Source: Candidatus Peregrinibacteria bacterium (GTDB lineage: Bacteria; Patescibacteriota; Gracilibacteria; UBA1369; UM-FILTER-53-11). Taken from it: a stretch of DNA of 40,181 nt. This document shows positions 19,301-28,494 of the stretch, piece by piece. The stretch spans positions 1 through 40,181 of the forward strand of contig JACRID010000034.1 of NCBI GenBank assembly GCA_016220145.1, given 5' to 3'. Numbering within the stretch: the stretch's first letter is position 1; each line of letters opens with the position of its first letter. The notes below the pieces were generated by a model. It was not told the DNA's origin. It did no database searches and saw only the letters and a list, made by a program, of their open reading frames with translations. The translations under genes were made by a program, and so were the position numbers.

Positions 19301-19879
19301 AAAATAGACGATAAACTAAAGGGAAAAACCGTGCAGATTTTGGGAATAATTTCGAAAGCCAAAAGAGTTTTAACAAAGGGCGGCGCGTATATGGCGTATG
19401 TGACTTTGGAAGATTTGACCGGGCGAATGGAAACCGTGGTTTTCCCCAGAACTTTTCAGCAATTTGGAGCGGTTATAAAAGAAGGTGCCATTGTGATGAT
19501 GGAAGGGCGCGCCGAAAGCCGCAGAGACGCGATGCAGTTTATTGCGCAGTTGGTTAAAGATGTTTCGCTTGATTCCATGACCGCAAGCGCAAAAGAAGCC
19601 GGACTTTTTGATGAAAATGAAAAATACGTGCGAGCGATTTTAAATACAAAAGAAGAAAAACCGGAAGCCGACCCGAATGAGCCATACACAATAAAATTGA
19701 CCGAAAAAATGGATGCGGCCGGAATGGAATATTTAAAGGCTTTGTTAAAGGCAAATCACGGAGACAGGGCGATTTTGATAGACATCACGACGACAAAGGG
19801 CAAAAAACAAATAAAAGTCCCGTTTGGGGTGGATTTAAATCCCGAGTTGCGCCAGCAAATCGCGGAGGTGGCGAAGTAA
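16400..19879 (+). CDS. dnaE: DNA polymerase III subunit alpha
   Basis: [17 protein letters not shown] (PHP), [69 protein letters not shown]. ATG 16400 preferred. Confidence 0.97.
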   Translation: [1159 protein letters not shown]

Positions 19880-20005
19880 GAGGAAATGGCCAATGTGTAA
19901 TGTAAAAAGGAAGATGTGCATGTTAAATGGTAAAAGTGAAAGCCATTTGCCATCTTACATTTAACTTTTTGCTTTTTAACTGTGTTTCGGGTAACTTTTT
20001 ATCCG

Positions 20006-21781
20006 ATGTACAGAACACACCTTTGCAATGAATTAAACAAAAAACACCTTGGCAAGGAGGTTGAGCTTTCAGGTTGGGTAAAAAGTCGCCGTGACCATGG
20101 AGGTTTGATTTTTGTGGATTTGCGCGATCGCTATGGCCTGACGCAAATTGTCACCGATCCCACCCACAATAAACAGGCACACCAAATTATGGACACTGTG
20201 CGTCCTGAATATGTTGTTCATATTAAAGGAAAGGTTCGCGCTCGTCCGGAAGGCCAGAATAATCTGAGATTGAAAACAGGCGAAATTGAAGTGATTTGCC
20301 ACGAAGTTGAGATTTTGAATGAGGCAAAAACGCCGCCTTTTGAAATCGACAGCGAAGTTGAAGTAAACGAAGAATTGCGCTTGAAATACAGATATTTGGA
20401 TCTGCGCCGCGACCGAATGAAGAGAAATATTGAGGCTCGCCACAAGACCATCAAGTTCGTTCGCGATTTTATGGATAAACAAGGCTTTCTTGAAATAGAA
20501 ACGCCGATGTTGATCAAGGGAACGCCGGAGGGAAGTCGCGAATATATTGTTCCGTCTCGCATGCACACGGGAAAATTTTATGTATTGCCGCAATCTCCGC
20601 AGCAATTAAAGCAACTTTGCATGGTTGCCGGTTTGGATAAATATTTCCAAATTGCGCGCTGTTTCCGCGATGAAGACTTGCGCGGCGATCGCCAGCCGGA
20701 ATTTACGCAGCTGGATATTGAAATGTCGTTTGTGGATGAAAAAGACGTGATGGATTTGAATGAAGAAATGATGATCGCGCTTTGCGGTGAAATGGTTCCG
20801 GGCAAAAAAATGCTCCAAAAGCCGTTTCCGCGCATAACTTGGCACGACGCGATGAATTGCTACGGCTCCGACAAGCCGGATATGCGTTTTGGGCTTGAAA
20901 TAAAGGACGCGACGGAGATTTTTAAAGCCAGCGGTTTTAAGGCGTTTTCAGAAACAATTAAAAAAGGCGGCGTTGTGAAAATGCTGCATGTTCCCGGCGC
21001 GGCAAAATTCCCGCGCAGCAAATTTGATTCGCTGGAAGAATTGGTAAAAGTTTATGGCGCAAAAGGTTTGGCATATATGATTGCGGATAAAGGCGAGCTT
21101 AAATCCCCTATTTTGAAGTTTTTAAATGAAAAAGAAATTGCGGCGGTTAAAAAAGAATCCGGACTTCAGGATGGCGATTCGGTTTTCTTTGTCGCTGATG
21201 AGTTTGTGACGGCTTGTACAAGCCTTGGACACGTTAGATTGGCATGCGGCGACGAATTCAAACTCCGCGACCCGAATGTTTTTGCGTTTTTGTGGGTTAC
21301 CGACTTCCCGATGTTCGAATGGAACAAGGAAGAAAATTGCATTACCGCAGCGCATCATCCATTTTGCAGCGTGAAAATAGAAGACGTGCATCTTTTGGAA
21401 AAAGAACCAATGAAGGTTCGCGCAAAGGCTTATGACCTTGTTTTAAATGGCGTTGAAGTTGGCGGCGGTTCAATCCGTATACACAAATCCGAAATTCAAT
21501 CCAAGATTTTTGATGTTCTTGGCATCACGCAAGAAGACGCAAAACACAGATTTGGCCATATGCTGGAGGCATTTACTTACGGCGCTCCGCCACACGGCGG
21601 AATCGCGTGGGGTCTGGATAGATTGATAATGATTTTCTGTGACGAACCAAATATCCGCGAGGTGATCGTTTTCCCGAAAGATCAAAAGGCGCGCGATCTT
21701 ATGCTGGACGCACCATCAACGCTGCCGGAAAAACAAGTGGCCGAGATGCATGTGAAATTAAATGTGAAAAATATTTCTTAA
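20006..21781 (+). CDS. aspS: Aspartyl-tRNA synthetase
   Basis: MYRTHLCNELNKKHLGKEVELSGWVKSRRDHGGLIFVDLRDRYGLTQIV, FRDEDLRGDRQPEFTQLDIEMSF, GGIAWGLDRLIMI. ATG at 20006. Confidence 0.96.
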   Translation: MYRTHLCNELNKKHLGKEVELSGWVKSRRDHGGLIFVDLRDRYGLTQIVTDPTHNKQAHQIMDTVRPEYVVHIKGKVRARPEGQNNLRLKTGEIEVICHEVEILNEAKTPPFEIDSEVEVNEELRLKYRYLDLRRDRMKRNIEARHKTIKFVRDFMDKQGFLEIETPMLIKGTPEGSREYIVPSRMHTGKFYVLPQSPQQLKQLCMVAGLDKYFQIARCFRDEDLRGDRQPEFTQLDIEMSFVDEKDVMDLNEEMMIALCGEMVPGKKMLQKPFPRITWHDAMNCYGSDKPDMRFGLEIKDATEIFKASGFKAFSETIKKGGVVKMLHVPGAAKFPRSKFDSLEELVKVYGAKGLAYMIADKGELKSPILKFLNEKEIAAVKKESGLQDGDSVFFVADEFVTACTSLGHVRLACGDEFKLRDPNVFAFLWVTDFPMFEWNKEENCITAAHHPFCSVKIEDVHLLEKEPMKVRAKAYDLVLNGVEVGGGSIRIHKSEIQSKIFDVLGITQEDAKHRFGHMLEAFTYGAPPHGGIAWGLDRLIMIFCDEPNIREVIVFPKDQKARDLMLDAPSTLPEKQVAEMHVKLNVKNIS

Positions 21782-21790
21782 CAAAACACT

Positions 21791-22180
21791 ATGAAAAATT
21801 TTATTACTTTGTTGAGCGTGTTTTTGGTCGGTTCATTAATTTCATTGGGCATTGCATATGCGATTTATACTCCGCTAAAAGTATTTCCGGACGTGAATTA
21901 CAATGCTTACTATGGAGATTCGCTGAAGATAATGCAAGAAAGAGGCGTCATTAGCGGTTATTCAAACGGGAAGTTTGGCCCGAACGATGCGGTGACAAGA
22001 GCTCAAATAGTAACCATTTTGAATAAATACGAAGACAGTCTTTTTAATCAAGCTTATCCGAACAAAACCACTGAACTTTTGAACCTCATCTGCATCGGTA
22101 TTGATGAATCAAAATTTTCAGTAAATCAGAATTTGCAAGAATTATATAAGCAATTCTGCGAACAGCAGGTTCTTTTATAA
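21791..22180 (+). CDS. Secreted/anchored small protein with one SLH domain
   Basis: N-terminal hydrophobic segment, then FPDVNYNAYYGDSLKIMQERGVISGYSNGKFGPNDAVTRAQIVTILNK. Confidence 0.8.
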   Translation: MKNFITLLSVFLVGSLISLGIAYAIYTPLKVFPDVNYNAYYGDSLKIMQERGVISGYSNGKFGPNDAVTRAQIVTILNKYEDSLFNQAYPNKTTELLNLICIGIDESKFSVNQNLQELYKQFCEQQVLL

Positions 22181-22335
22181 TTTTCCGAGATAATTAACAG
22201 GTTAAATTTGACATGGGGGGGTGATGGTGTAGGATATTAGTGTGAGGATAAAATAATAAGCTTGATACTTATGGTCGATTATCAGGCAAATCCTAACAAA
22301 CGGGAAAAAATTTTAATTTCTAATAAAACAAAAAT

Positions 22336-22821
22336 ATGAAAAATAAATTTATTTGGTTGCCGGTTGCATTGATCGCGGTTGTCGTCGTTGGCGCAGCCGT
22401 GTGGTTTGGCAATACACAGACGCAAAAAGGAGCGTTAGTTCCTTCTTTGGTTCAGCCAACCAGCATGCCCGATTTGGCAGTGAAAATGTCCAAGACATCT
22501 TACACCGTAACAAATATTGGAAATGCACCGGTCAAATCATTCTCCATTCACACAATAACGATTGCTGCCGTCCAAGGTAATAATTGCAATAATGGCTTAT
22601 GCACCGCGTATTCTCATGATATTACATCGGGACCGATTATGTCGGGACAAAGTATGGCGTTTTCCAATGCCAATGACTCGTCTATCAGCGCCCTTGTAGT
22701 CGCTGTAGATCCGCTAAATGAGGTTGCTGAAAGCAACGAAGCTAATAACATAGTTATATGGTTGAACAACAACGCTACGCCGACACCGTCTGTTTCTCAA
22801 CCAGTTGTTCCACTATTATAA
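22336..22821 (+). CDS. Exported CARDB-like domain protein
   Basis: Signal/TM N-terminus; MPDLAVKMSKTSYTVTNIGNAPVKSFSI...VDPLNEVAESNEANNIVIW. Confidence 0.8.
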   Translation: MKNKFIWLPVALIAVVVVGAAVWFGNTQTQKGALVPSLVQPTSMPDLAVKMSKTSYTVTNIGNAPVKSFSIHTITIAAVQGNNCNNGLCTAYSHDITSGPIMSGQSMAFSNANDSSISALVVAVDPLNEVAESNEANNIVIWLNNNATPTPSVSQPVVPLL

Positions 22822-22837
22822 ACCTGCCTTGATTCAA

Positions 22838-22865
22838 AAGCCCCTCTACTCGAGGGGCTTTTTTG
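22838..22865 (+). terminator. Rho-independent terminator
   Basis: AAGCCCCTC (22838-22846) / GAGGGGCTT (22852-22860) followed by T-run. Confidence 0.9.
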
Positions 22866-22880
22866 CATTGCATTTGCCGC

Positions 22881-22886
22881 TATAAT
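22881..22886 (+). promoter_or_regulatory. -10 element TATAAT of fic gene (predicted leaderless)
   Basis: TATAAT 22881-22886, ATG at 22894; no clear -35. Confidence 0.6.
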
Positions 22887-22893
22887 CCACTAT

Positions 22894-23961
22894 ATGCAGT
22901 ATGGCGTTAATAAATTTGACCATAGGATAAGCAATCCCGATCCCCGCATCGTGGCTCTTTTGGCCGAGATTGATGGCATTCGTGGCGAATTTAAATCGGG
23001 TTTGCGGATGACTCCGAAGGCAATCACCAACCTCCGCAAGTCAACGCTAATTACTTCAGCCGGTGCATCGACGCGTATCGAAGGTGCGAAACTAACCGAT
23101 GAGGAAGTAGAGAAGGTTATGCGCGGTCTCGCAATCTCTAAATTTGCAGATCGCGATTTTCAAGAAGTGCAAGGATATCTTGAAACTCTCCAGAATGTAT
23201 TCGATGGTTACCAGATCTTGCCTCTTCGCAAGAGTACTATCATGTCGCTGCATAATGAGCTGTTGAAGTACTCAACCAAGGACGATACTCATCGCGGTGA
23301 ATACAAGAAGAAAGAGAATACCGTTGGGGTACTTGGAGCTGACGGCAAGGTGGCAAAAATCATATTTGAAACCACGCCGGCATATCTTGCCGAAAAAGAA
23401 ATGCAGGAACTTTTGGATTGGACCGCCGACGCTCTCGATAAAAAACGCTTTCATCAGCTCCTTATTATTGCCAATTTCATCGTGGAATTCTTGAAAATTC
23501 ACCTATTTGAAGACGGGAATGGACGTCTTTCTCGAGTGATTACAAACCTTTTGCTTCTGCGCTCCGGTTATCAATTTGTGCAGTATGTTTCGCATGAACA
23601 GATTGTGGAACACCGAAAGGATGAATACTACATTGCTCTTCGCAAATCGCAGGAAACGTTTTTATCCAATGGCGATACCATATCTCCTTGGCTCAATTTC
23701 TTTTTATCTGTCGTCAAAGAGCAGGCTGCAAAAGCCCTATCTTATCTGGAAGAAGAAAAAGTTGAGGATACGCTTTCGCCAAAACAGTATGAGATATGGA
23801 AACATCTCTCAACTGTCAGTGAAGCGGCTCCGAATGAAATCGTAAAAGCGACAAGTATTGCTCTCGGGACGGTGCGTCAAGCTTTGAATCGGCTTGTTGA
23901 GCTTGGCAAGGTGAAACGGATTGGACTTGGCCGAGCTACGCGATATGTAAAATTACTATAA
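22894..23961 (+). CDS. Fic family protein with C-terminal HTH
   Basis: HLFEDGNGRLSR core motif; N-terminal STRIEG resembling (S/T)xxxE(G/N); C-terminal TSIALGTVRQALNRLVELGKVKRIGLGRATRY winged-helix. Confidence 0.93.
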   Translation: MQYGVNKFDHRISNPDPRIVALLAEIDGIRGEFKSGLRMTPKAITNLRKSTLITSAGASTRIEGAKLTDEEVEKVMRGLAISKFADRDFQEVQGYLETLQNVFDGYQILPLRKSTIMSLHNELLKYSTKDDTHRGEYKKKENTVGVLGADGKVAKIIFETTPAYLAEKEMQELLDWTADALDKKRFHQLLIIANFIVEFLKIHLFEDGNGRLSRVITNLLLLRSGYQFVQYVSHEQIVEHRKDEYYIALRKSQETFLSNGDTISPWLNFFLSVVKEQAAKALSYLEEEKVEDTLSPKQYEIWKHLSTVSEAAPNEIVKATSIALGTVRQALNRLVELGKVKRIGLGRATRYVKLL

Positions 23962-23984
23962 ATTGGTATACTATTCACCAAGGT

Positions 23985-26480
23985 ATGGATTTTGAAGTGA
24001 ATCTATTTGAGCTGATAGTTGCAGGAGCGGCTGGCGCCGTGGTCTTGCTTCTCCTCATTTGGAGGTTTTTGCGAAAAAGAGCGAACATTGAGCGTTCATT
24101 GCAGATGGTATTTTTAAAGATTCTTATTCCTAAAAAAGAGTCCAAAGACGATCGTGAGAAAGAAGGCAGCATGTATGGCGGCGAAAAAGATTTTAAAGAG
24201 ACGATTGGCGTAATGGGCCATTTTTTTGAGGCGCTTCATTCAATTTATGACAGCGATTTTAAGCATAAAATAATAGGACAGGATTTTTTCTCTTTGGAAT
24301 ATGCGGTTTTTAATAACCAGATTTATTTGTACATTGTGGTTCCTCGAAGATTGGTGGCTCTTGTTGAGAAGCAAATCACAGGCTTTTACCCGGGCGCTTA
24401 TGTTGAAGAAGTTGAGGATTACAACATATTTAAGCCGAATTCCAGAATTGCCGGTTGCTACATGAAACTTACAAAGGCGCCATATTTCCCTCTGCGCACT
24501 TATCAAAGAATGGGGTCGGATCCTTTGAATACGCTGACTAACGTACTTTCCAGGCTTGGACCGGAAGAAGGCGCTGCAATCCAATTTGTAGTCAGGCCAT
24601 TACCGGATGGTTGGCAAGAAGAAGGCCGCAAGCAGGCAAAAGATATATTTGGGCAAAAGAAGCATTTTATCTGGTGGAATCCGGTTTCGTGGATTGGCAC
24701 TTTGTTTGGAATAGGTGTGCGCGGAGCTGAAGAACTAAAGGAAAACGTCGATGCCAGTAAAGGTATGACCCGTACTACGCCGATGACGGATGATCAAGTT
24801 AAAGCTATTGAGGAGAAAAATACTCACACCGGTTACACGACAGTCATTCGCGTAATTGTTGCCGCACCTACTTATCAAAAAGCCAAAGAGCAGATTGCGA
24901 ACGTGCGCAGCGGATTTGCGCAGTTCTGCACAACCGACAACAACGCTTTTACCAAAACCAAATATCATTCGCTCAGTAAACTGGTAAACCATTTCATACT
25001 GAGAACCATGACGCGTCCGTGGAATATGTTGTTAACCAGCAAGGCAATGATTCTTTCTTCGGAAGAATTGGCAAGCCTGTTCCATTTCCCAAATATTCGC
25101 TACAACCGGGGTTCTTCCATTGCGTGGCAGAACTTTAAAATTGCGTCGGCTCCGCCAAATATTCCCACCGAAGGCTTGTTGCTCGGCTATAATCAATATC
25201 GTGGCGATACAAAGGAAATTCGCCTCAAACGCGAGGACAGATTTAGGCACTTCTACGTCATCGGTCAAACCGGTACCGGTAAATCTTCAACTTTACAGGT
25301 GATGATCAGGCAGGATTTGAAGAATGGCGACGGTTTATGCGTAATTGACCCTCACGGCTCTCTTATTGAGGACATTTTGCCGTTTATACCGCGTGAACGC
25401 GCCGACGATGTGGTTTACTTTAATCCGGCCGATCTTGAGCGTCCAATGGGGCTCAATCTGCTCGAAGCTGAAACTGAAGAAGAAAAGGACATGGTCGCGC
25501 TGGATGCCATGAACATCATGATTAAGCTGTTTGATGAGGAAATTTTCGGTCCCCGTATTCAGGATTATTTCAGAAACGGCTGTTTGACTCTTATGGATGA
25601 TCCGGAAGGCGGCGCACTGACGGACATCGTTCGCCTGTTTACCGACGACGATTTTCAAAAATATAAGGTTAGTAAAGTGAAGAATCCGATTGTGAAATCA
25701 TTCTGGATGCACCAGATGGCAAAAACCGGTGCCCGTGAAAAACAGGAAATGATTCCGTACTTTGCCGCAAAATTCGGCGCGTTCGTCACCAATGGCATGA
25801 TGCGCAACATCATCGGCCAGGCAAAATCCGCGTTTGATCTTTTCAAGATCATGCAGGAGGGAAAAATCTTGCTTATGAACCTTGCAAAAGGTGAAACCGG
25901 TGAAATCAACAGCAAATTGCTCGGTCTTATGATGGTGAGCAAAATCCAAATGGCTGCGCTCAAACGCCAGAAAATTGAAAAGAAAGACCGAAAAGATTTC
26001 TTCCTTTACATCGACGAATTTCAAAACTACGTTACGGACAGCATTGAAGTCATTCTTTCGGAAGCCAGAAAATATCGCGTTGGTTTGAATATCGCTCACC
26101 AGTATTTGGCGCAGTTGGAAGGAGCCGAAGCCAAAAAAGGCGGCAAGAAAGTGAGTTTGAAGGATGCGATTTTCGGTAACGTCGGTTCCATTATGTGTTA
26201 CAAGATCGGCGCGCAGGATTCCGAATACATGGGAAAAGAAATGGCGCCGGTGTTTTCCGATCAGGATTTGGTCAATCTCGACAAATACAAGGCATGCATA
26301 AAACTTTCCATAGATACCCAGCCGAGCCGACCGTTTTCCATTACCCCTTTGAATCCGTACACCGAAAGCGGAGATAAGAACCTCGGAGAGGCTCTAAAAC
26401 AGCTTTCCAGGTTGAAATATGGTCGTCCGAGAGAATATGTCAGTCGTGAGATACTAAGGAGAATAGGAGCAGATGTTTAG
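23985..26480 (+). CDS. VirD4/TraG-like type IV secretion/conjugation ATPase with N-terminal TM
   Basis: VIGQTGTGKSSTLQVMIRQDL Walker A, VIDPHGSLIEDIL, FLYIDEFQNYVTDSIEVILSEARKYRVGLNIAHQYLAQL Walker B region. Confidence 0.85.
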   Translation: MDFEVNLFELIVAGAAGAVVLLLLIWRFLRKRANIERSLQMVFLKILIPKKESKDDREKEGSMYGGEKDFKETIGVMGHFFEALHSIYDSDFKHKIIGQDFFSLEYAVFNNQIYLYIVVPRRLVALVEKQITGFYPGAYVEEVEDYNIFKPNSRIAGCYMKLTKAPYFPLRTYQRMGSDPLNTLTNVLSRLGPEEGAAIQFVVRPLPDGWQEEGRKQAKDIFGQKKHFIWWNPVSWIGTLFGIGVRGAEELKENVDASKGMTRTTPMTDDQVKAIEEKNTHTGYTTVIRVIVAAPTYQKAKEQIANVRSGFAQFCTTDNNAFTKTKYHSLSKLVNHFILRTMTRPWNMLLTSKAMILSSEELASLFHFPNIRYNRGSSIAWQNFKIASAPPNIPTEGLLLGYNQYRGDTKEIRLKREDRFRHFYVIGQTGTGKSSTLQVMIRQDLKNGDGLCVIDPHGSLIEDILPFIPRERADDVVYFNPADLERPMGLNLLEAETEEEKDMVALDAMNIMIKLFDEEIFGPRIQDYFRNGCLTLMDDPEGGALTDIVRLFTDDDFQKYKVSKVKNPIVKSFWMHQMAKTGAREKQEMIPYFAAKFGAFVTNGMMRNIIGQAKSAFDLFKIMQEGKILLMNLAKGETGEINSKLLGLMMVSKIQMAALKRQKIEKKDRKDFFLYIDEFQNYVTDSIEVILSEARKYRVGLNIAHQYLAQLEGAEAKKGGKKVSLKDAIFGNVGSIMCYKIGAQDSEYMGKEMAPVFSDQDLVNLDKYKACIKLSIDTQPSRPFSITPLNPYTESGDKNLGEALKQLSRLKYGRPREYVSREILRRIGADV

Positions 26481-26546
26481 GATATGACAATATGAGGTGC
26501 CTGTTAACCGGGCGTTTTTGTGGTAGAATTAAAAGAAATGTTTTTA

Positions 26547-26608
26547 TGTCATTGCGAGGGCCAAAGCCCGAAGCAATCTGGATTGCTTCGCTAATGCTCG
26601 CAACGACA
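26547..26608. repeat. GTCATTGCGAGG-type palindromic repeat
   Basis: Outer arms TGTCATTGCGAG/CTCGCAACGACA (one mismatch), inner CGAAGCAATC-TG-GATTGCTTCG (26569-26590). Confidence 0.9.
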
Positions 26609-26616
26609 ATACCAAT

Positions 26617-28494
26617 ATGAAAAATACAAAATCCATGGCTTTTATATTCAGGTTTAAGTTTAAAGCGGTTTTCTGGCTGACGCTGGCAATTTTGCTTTTG
26701 TTTGCGGTGACGCCGAGGGGTTATGCGCAATCCGTTGATAGTGGCAGCAGCACGAATGCAAACGGCACGACCACCGACATAGTTGGCACTTCGACGGATA
26801 GTGGGACTACTACGCCTCCTCAGGCAGTTGAACCTGCACCTGTGACACAACCGGTTCCGGCGCCTGTACCGGCTGTGACAACTCCGGTCGTCGGGCCGCA
26901 AGATCCGGCCCCGGTTTCCTTTCCATATAAAAAAAAATTTACCGTTTCAAGTTATTACAGCCCCCTTCCGGGCCAAAGTTATTACTTTACGGGCAGTTAT
27001 GAAAGCGATGTGCGTTTGAATGGCGAAGGAGTTCACATGGCGGACGGTTCGGTGGTTTTTCCGGGTGCCGCCGCGGCGCCAAAAACCTATCCGTTTGGCA
27101 CAAAAATGTTTATTCCCGGATTTGGAATTGTCGCCATTCACGATCGCGGCGGAGCAATTAAAAACAACAGATTGGATATTTGGGTCGGCAGCGGAGAGGA
27201 AGGTTTGCGCCGCGCTTTAGGCTGGGGAATGCGCACACTTGAAGTCACGGTTTATGGCATTGACCCAAGCATACAAGAATCTGTGAATTTTACTGACGTA
27301 CCGATGGCAAATTTGGTTTCTATTCTGCCCAGAACTAAATATTTCAAAAGCGATCTTGGTGACGGCGATAACGGCCCGGCGGTCGCGGAATTGCAGAGAT
27401 TTTTAAAAAGACTTGGTTATTTTAGCGGCGATGTGACCGGATTCTTCGGAGATGAAACAAAACAGGCGGTTCAAAAATTTCAACTGGAGAAAAAAGTGAT
27501 TGCGGACACATTCGATACGGGTGCCGGCAATTTTGGCCCCAAGACGCGCGTTGCCTTGGAAGATTTATTGGACGGCGAAAAAAATACCGCTTTAGCTAAA
27601 ATCCCCGAAGGCGTTTTAGCAAAAGGAAGCGGTGGCGAGGCCGTTAAAAATCTTCAGGAATTTTTGGTGGAATATGGAACTCTCAATTCCGTAACCGGCA
27701 GTTTTGATGCGGATACCGTCGACGCCCTTGCCAGATTCCAGCTTGATTATGGAGTTATAGATAATGCAAATGATAAGGCCGCCGGATATTACGGCCCAAA
27801 AACAAAAACAGCTGTAGAAAAAGTGATTTCGGAAAGATACGAGCCTCAAATCATAAATTCACCGGCTGCAATACACGATAATACATCTCAAGATGCCGCA
27901 TCCGAGGCCCAAATAAGCGCAGTTTTTACAAAATCACTGGCGTTGAACGACAAAGGTCCGGAAGTTAAAATGCTTCAGGAGGAATTGGCCCGATTACAAT
28001 TTATCGGGGTTGAGCCGACCGGTTTTTATGGAAAAGTCACCGAGCACGCGATTTTTAAATTTCAGCAGGCGTTTGGCATTTCGCAAACCGAAAAAGACTT
28101 TGGCGCCGGCGTTTTAGGACCCAAAACACTTGATAAATTGAATGAAATCGCCATAGCCAGGCTGAAACAGCAAAAAGTGATTGCGGACACGGTTGAAAAC
28201 AATGGAATCGTTGCCCAACGGCTGGAAAGTGAAAGAGTGCTGGTTGCAAGCGTTATAGAAGCGGAAAAGTTTGCGAGTGACATCGGTTACGGCACGCGCG
28301 GCAAAGATGTTGAGAATTTGCAGAAAGTTTTAAAGAGGCTTGGCTTTTTTCAAGGCAGACTTACGACCGAATATTACGGCGACATCACAAAAGGAGCCAT
28401 TATTGCATTTCAAAAGAGCCATAGCATTGATGCAACCGGCGCATTGGACACCCAAACGCGAAGAATTTTGAATAAGATTATTTTGCCGTCTTGA
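26617..28494 (+). CDS. Exported cell-wall protein: 3D domain plus four peptidoglycan-binding-1 repeats
   Basis: Signal peptide; 3D-like YPFGTKMFIPGFGIVAIHDRGGAIKNNRLDIWVGS; repeats GDNGPAVAELQRFLKRLGYF, GSGGEAVKNLQEFLVEYG, NDKGPEVKMLQEELARLQFI, GTRGKDVENLQKVLKRLGFF. Confidence 0.88.
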   Translation: MKNTKSMAFIFRFKFKAVFWLTLAILLLFAVTPRGYAQSVDSGSSTNANGTTTDIVGTSTDSGTTTPPQAVEPAPVTQPVPAPVPAVTTPVVGPQDPAPVSFPYKKKFTVSSYYSPLPGQSYYFTGSYESDVRLNGEGVHMADGSVVFPGAAAAPKTYPFGTKMFIPGFGIVAIHDRGGAIKNNRLDIWVGSGEEGLRRALGWGMRTLEVTVYGIDPSIQESVNFTDVPMANLVSILPRTKYFKSDLGDGDNGPAVAELQRFLKRLGYFSGDVTGFFGDETKQAVQKFQLEKKVIADTFDTGAGNFGPKTRVALEDLLDGEKNTALAKIPEGVLAKGSGGEAVKNLQEFLVEYGTLNSVTGSFDADTVDALARFQLDYGVIDNANDKAAGYYGPKTKTAVEKVISERYEPQIINSPAAIHDNTSQDAASEAQISAVFTKSLALNDKGPEVKMLQEELARLQFIGVEPTGFYGKVTEHAIFKFQQAFGISQTEKDFGAGVLGPKTLDKLNEIAIARLKQQKVIADTVENNGIVAQRLESERVLVASVIEAEKFASDIGYGTRGKDVENLQKVLKRLGFFQGRLTTEYYGDITKGAIIAFQKSHSIDATGALDTQTRRILNKIILPS

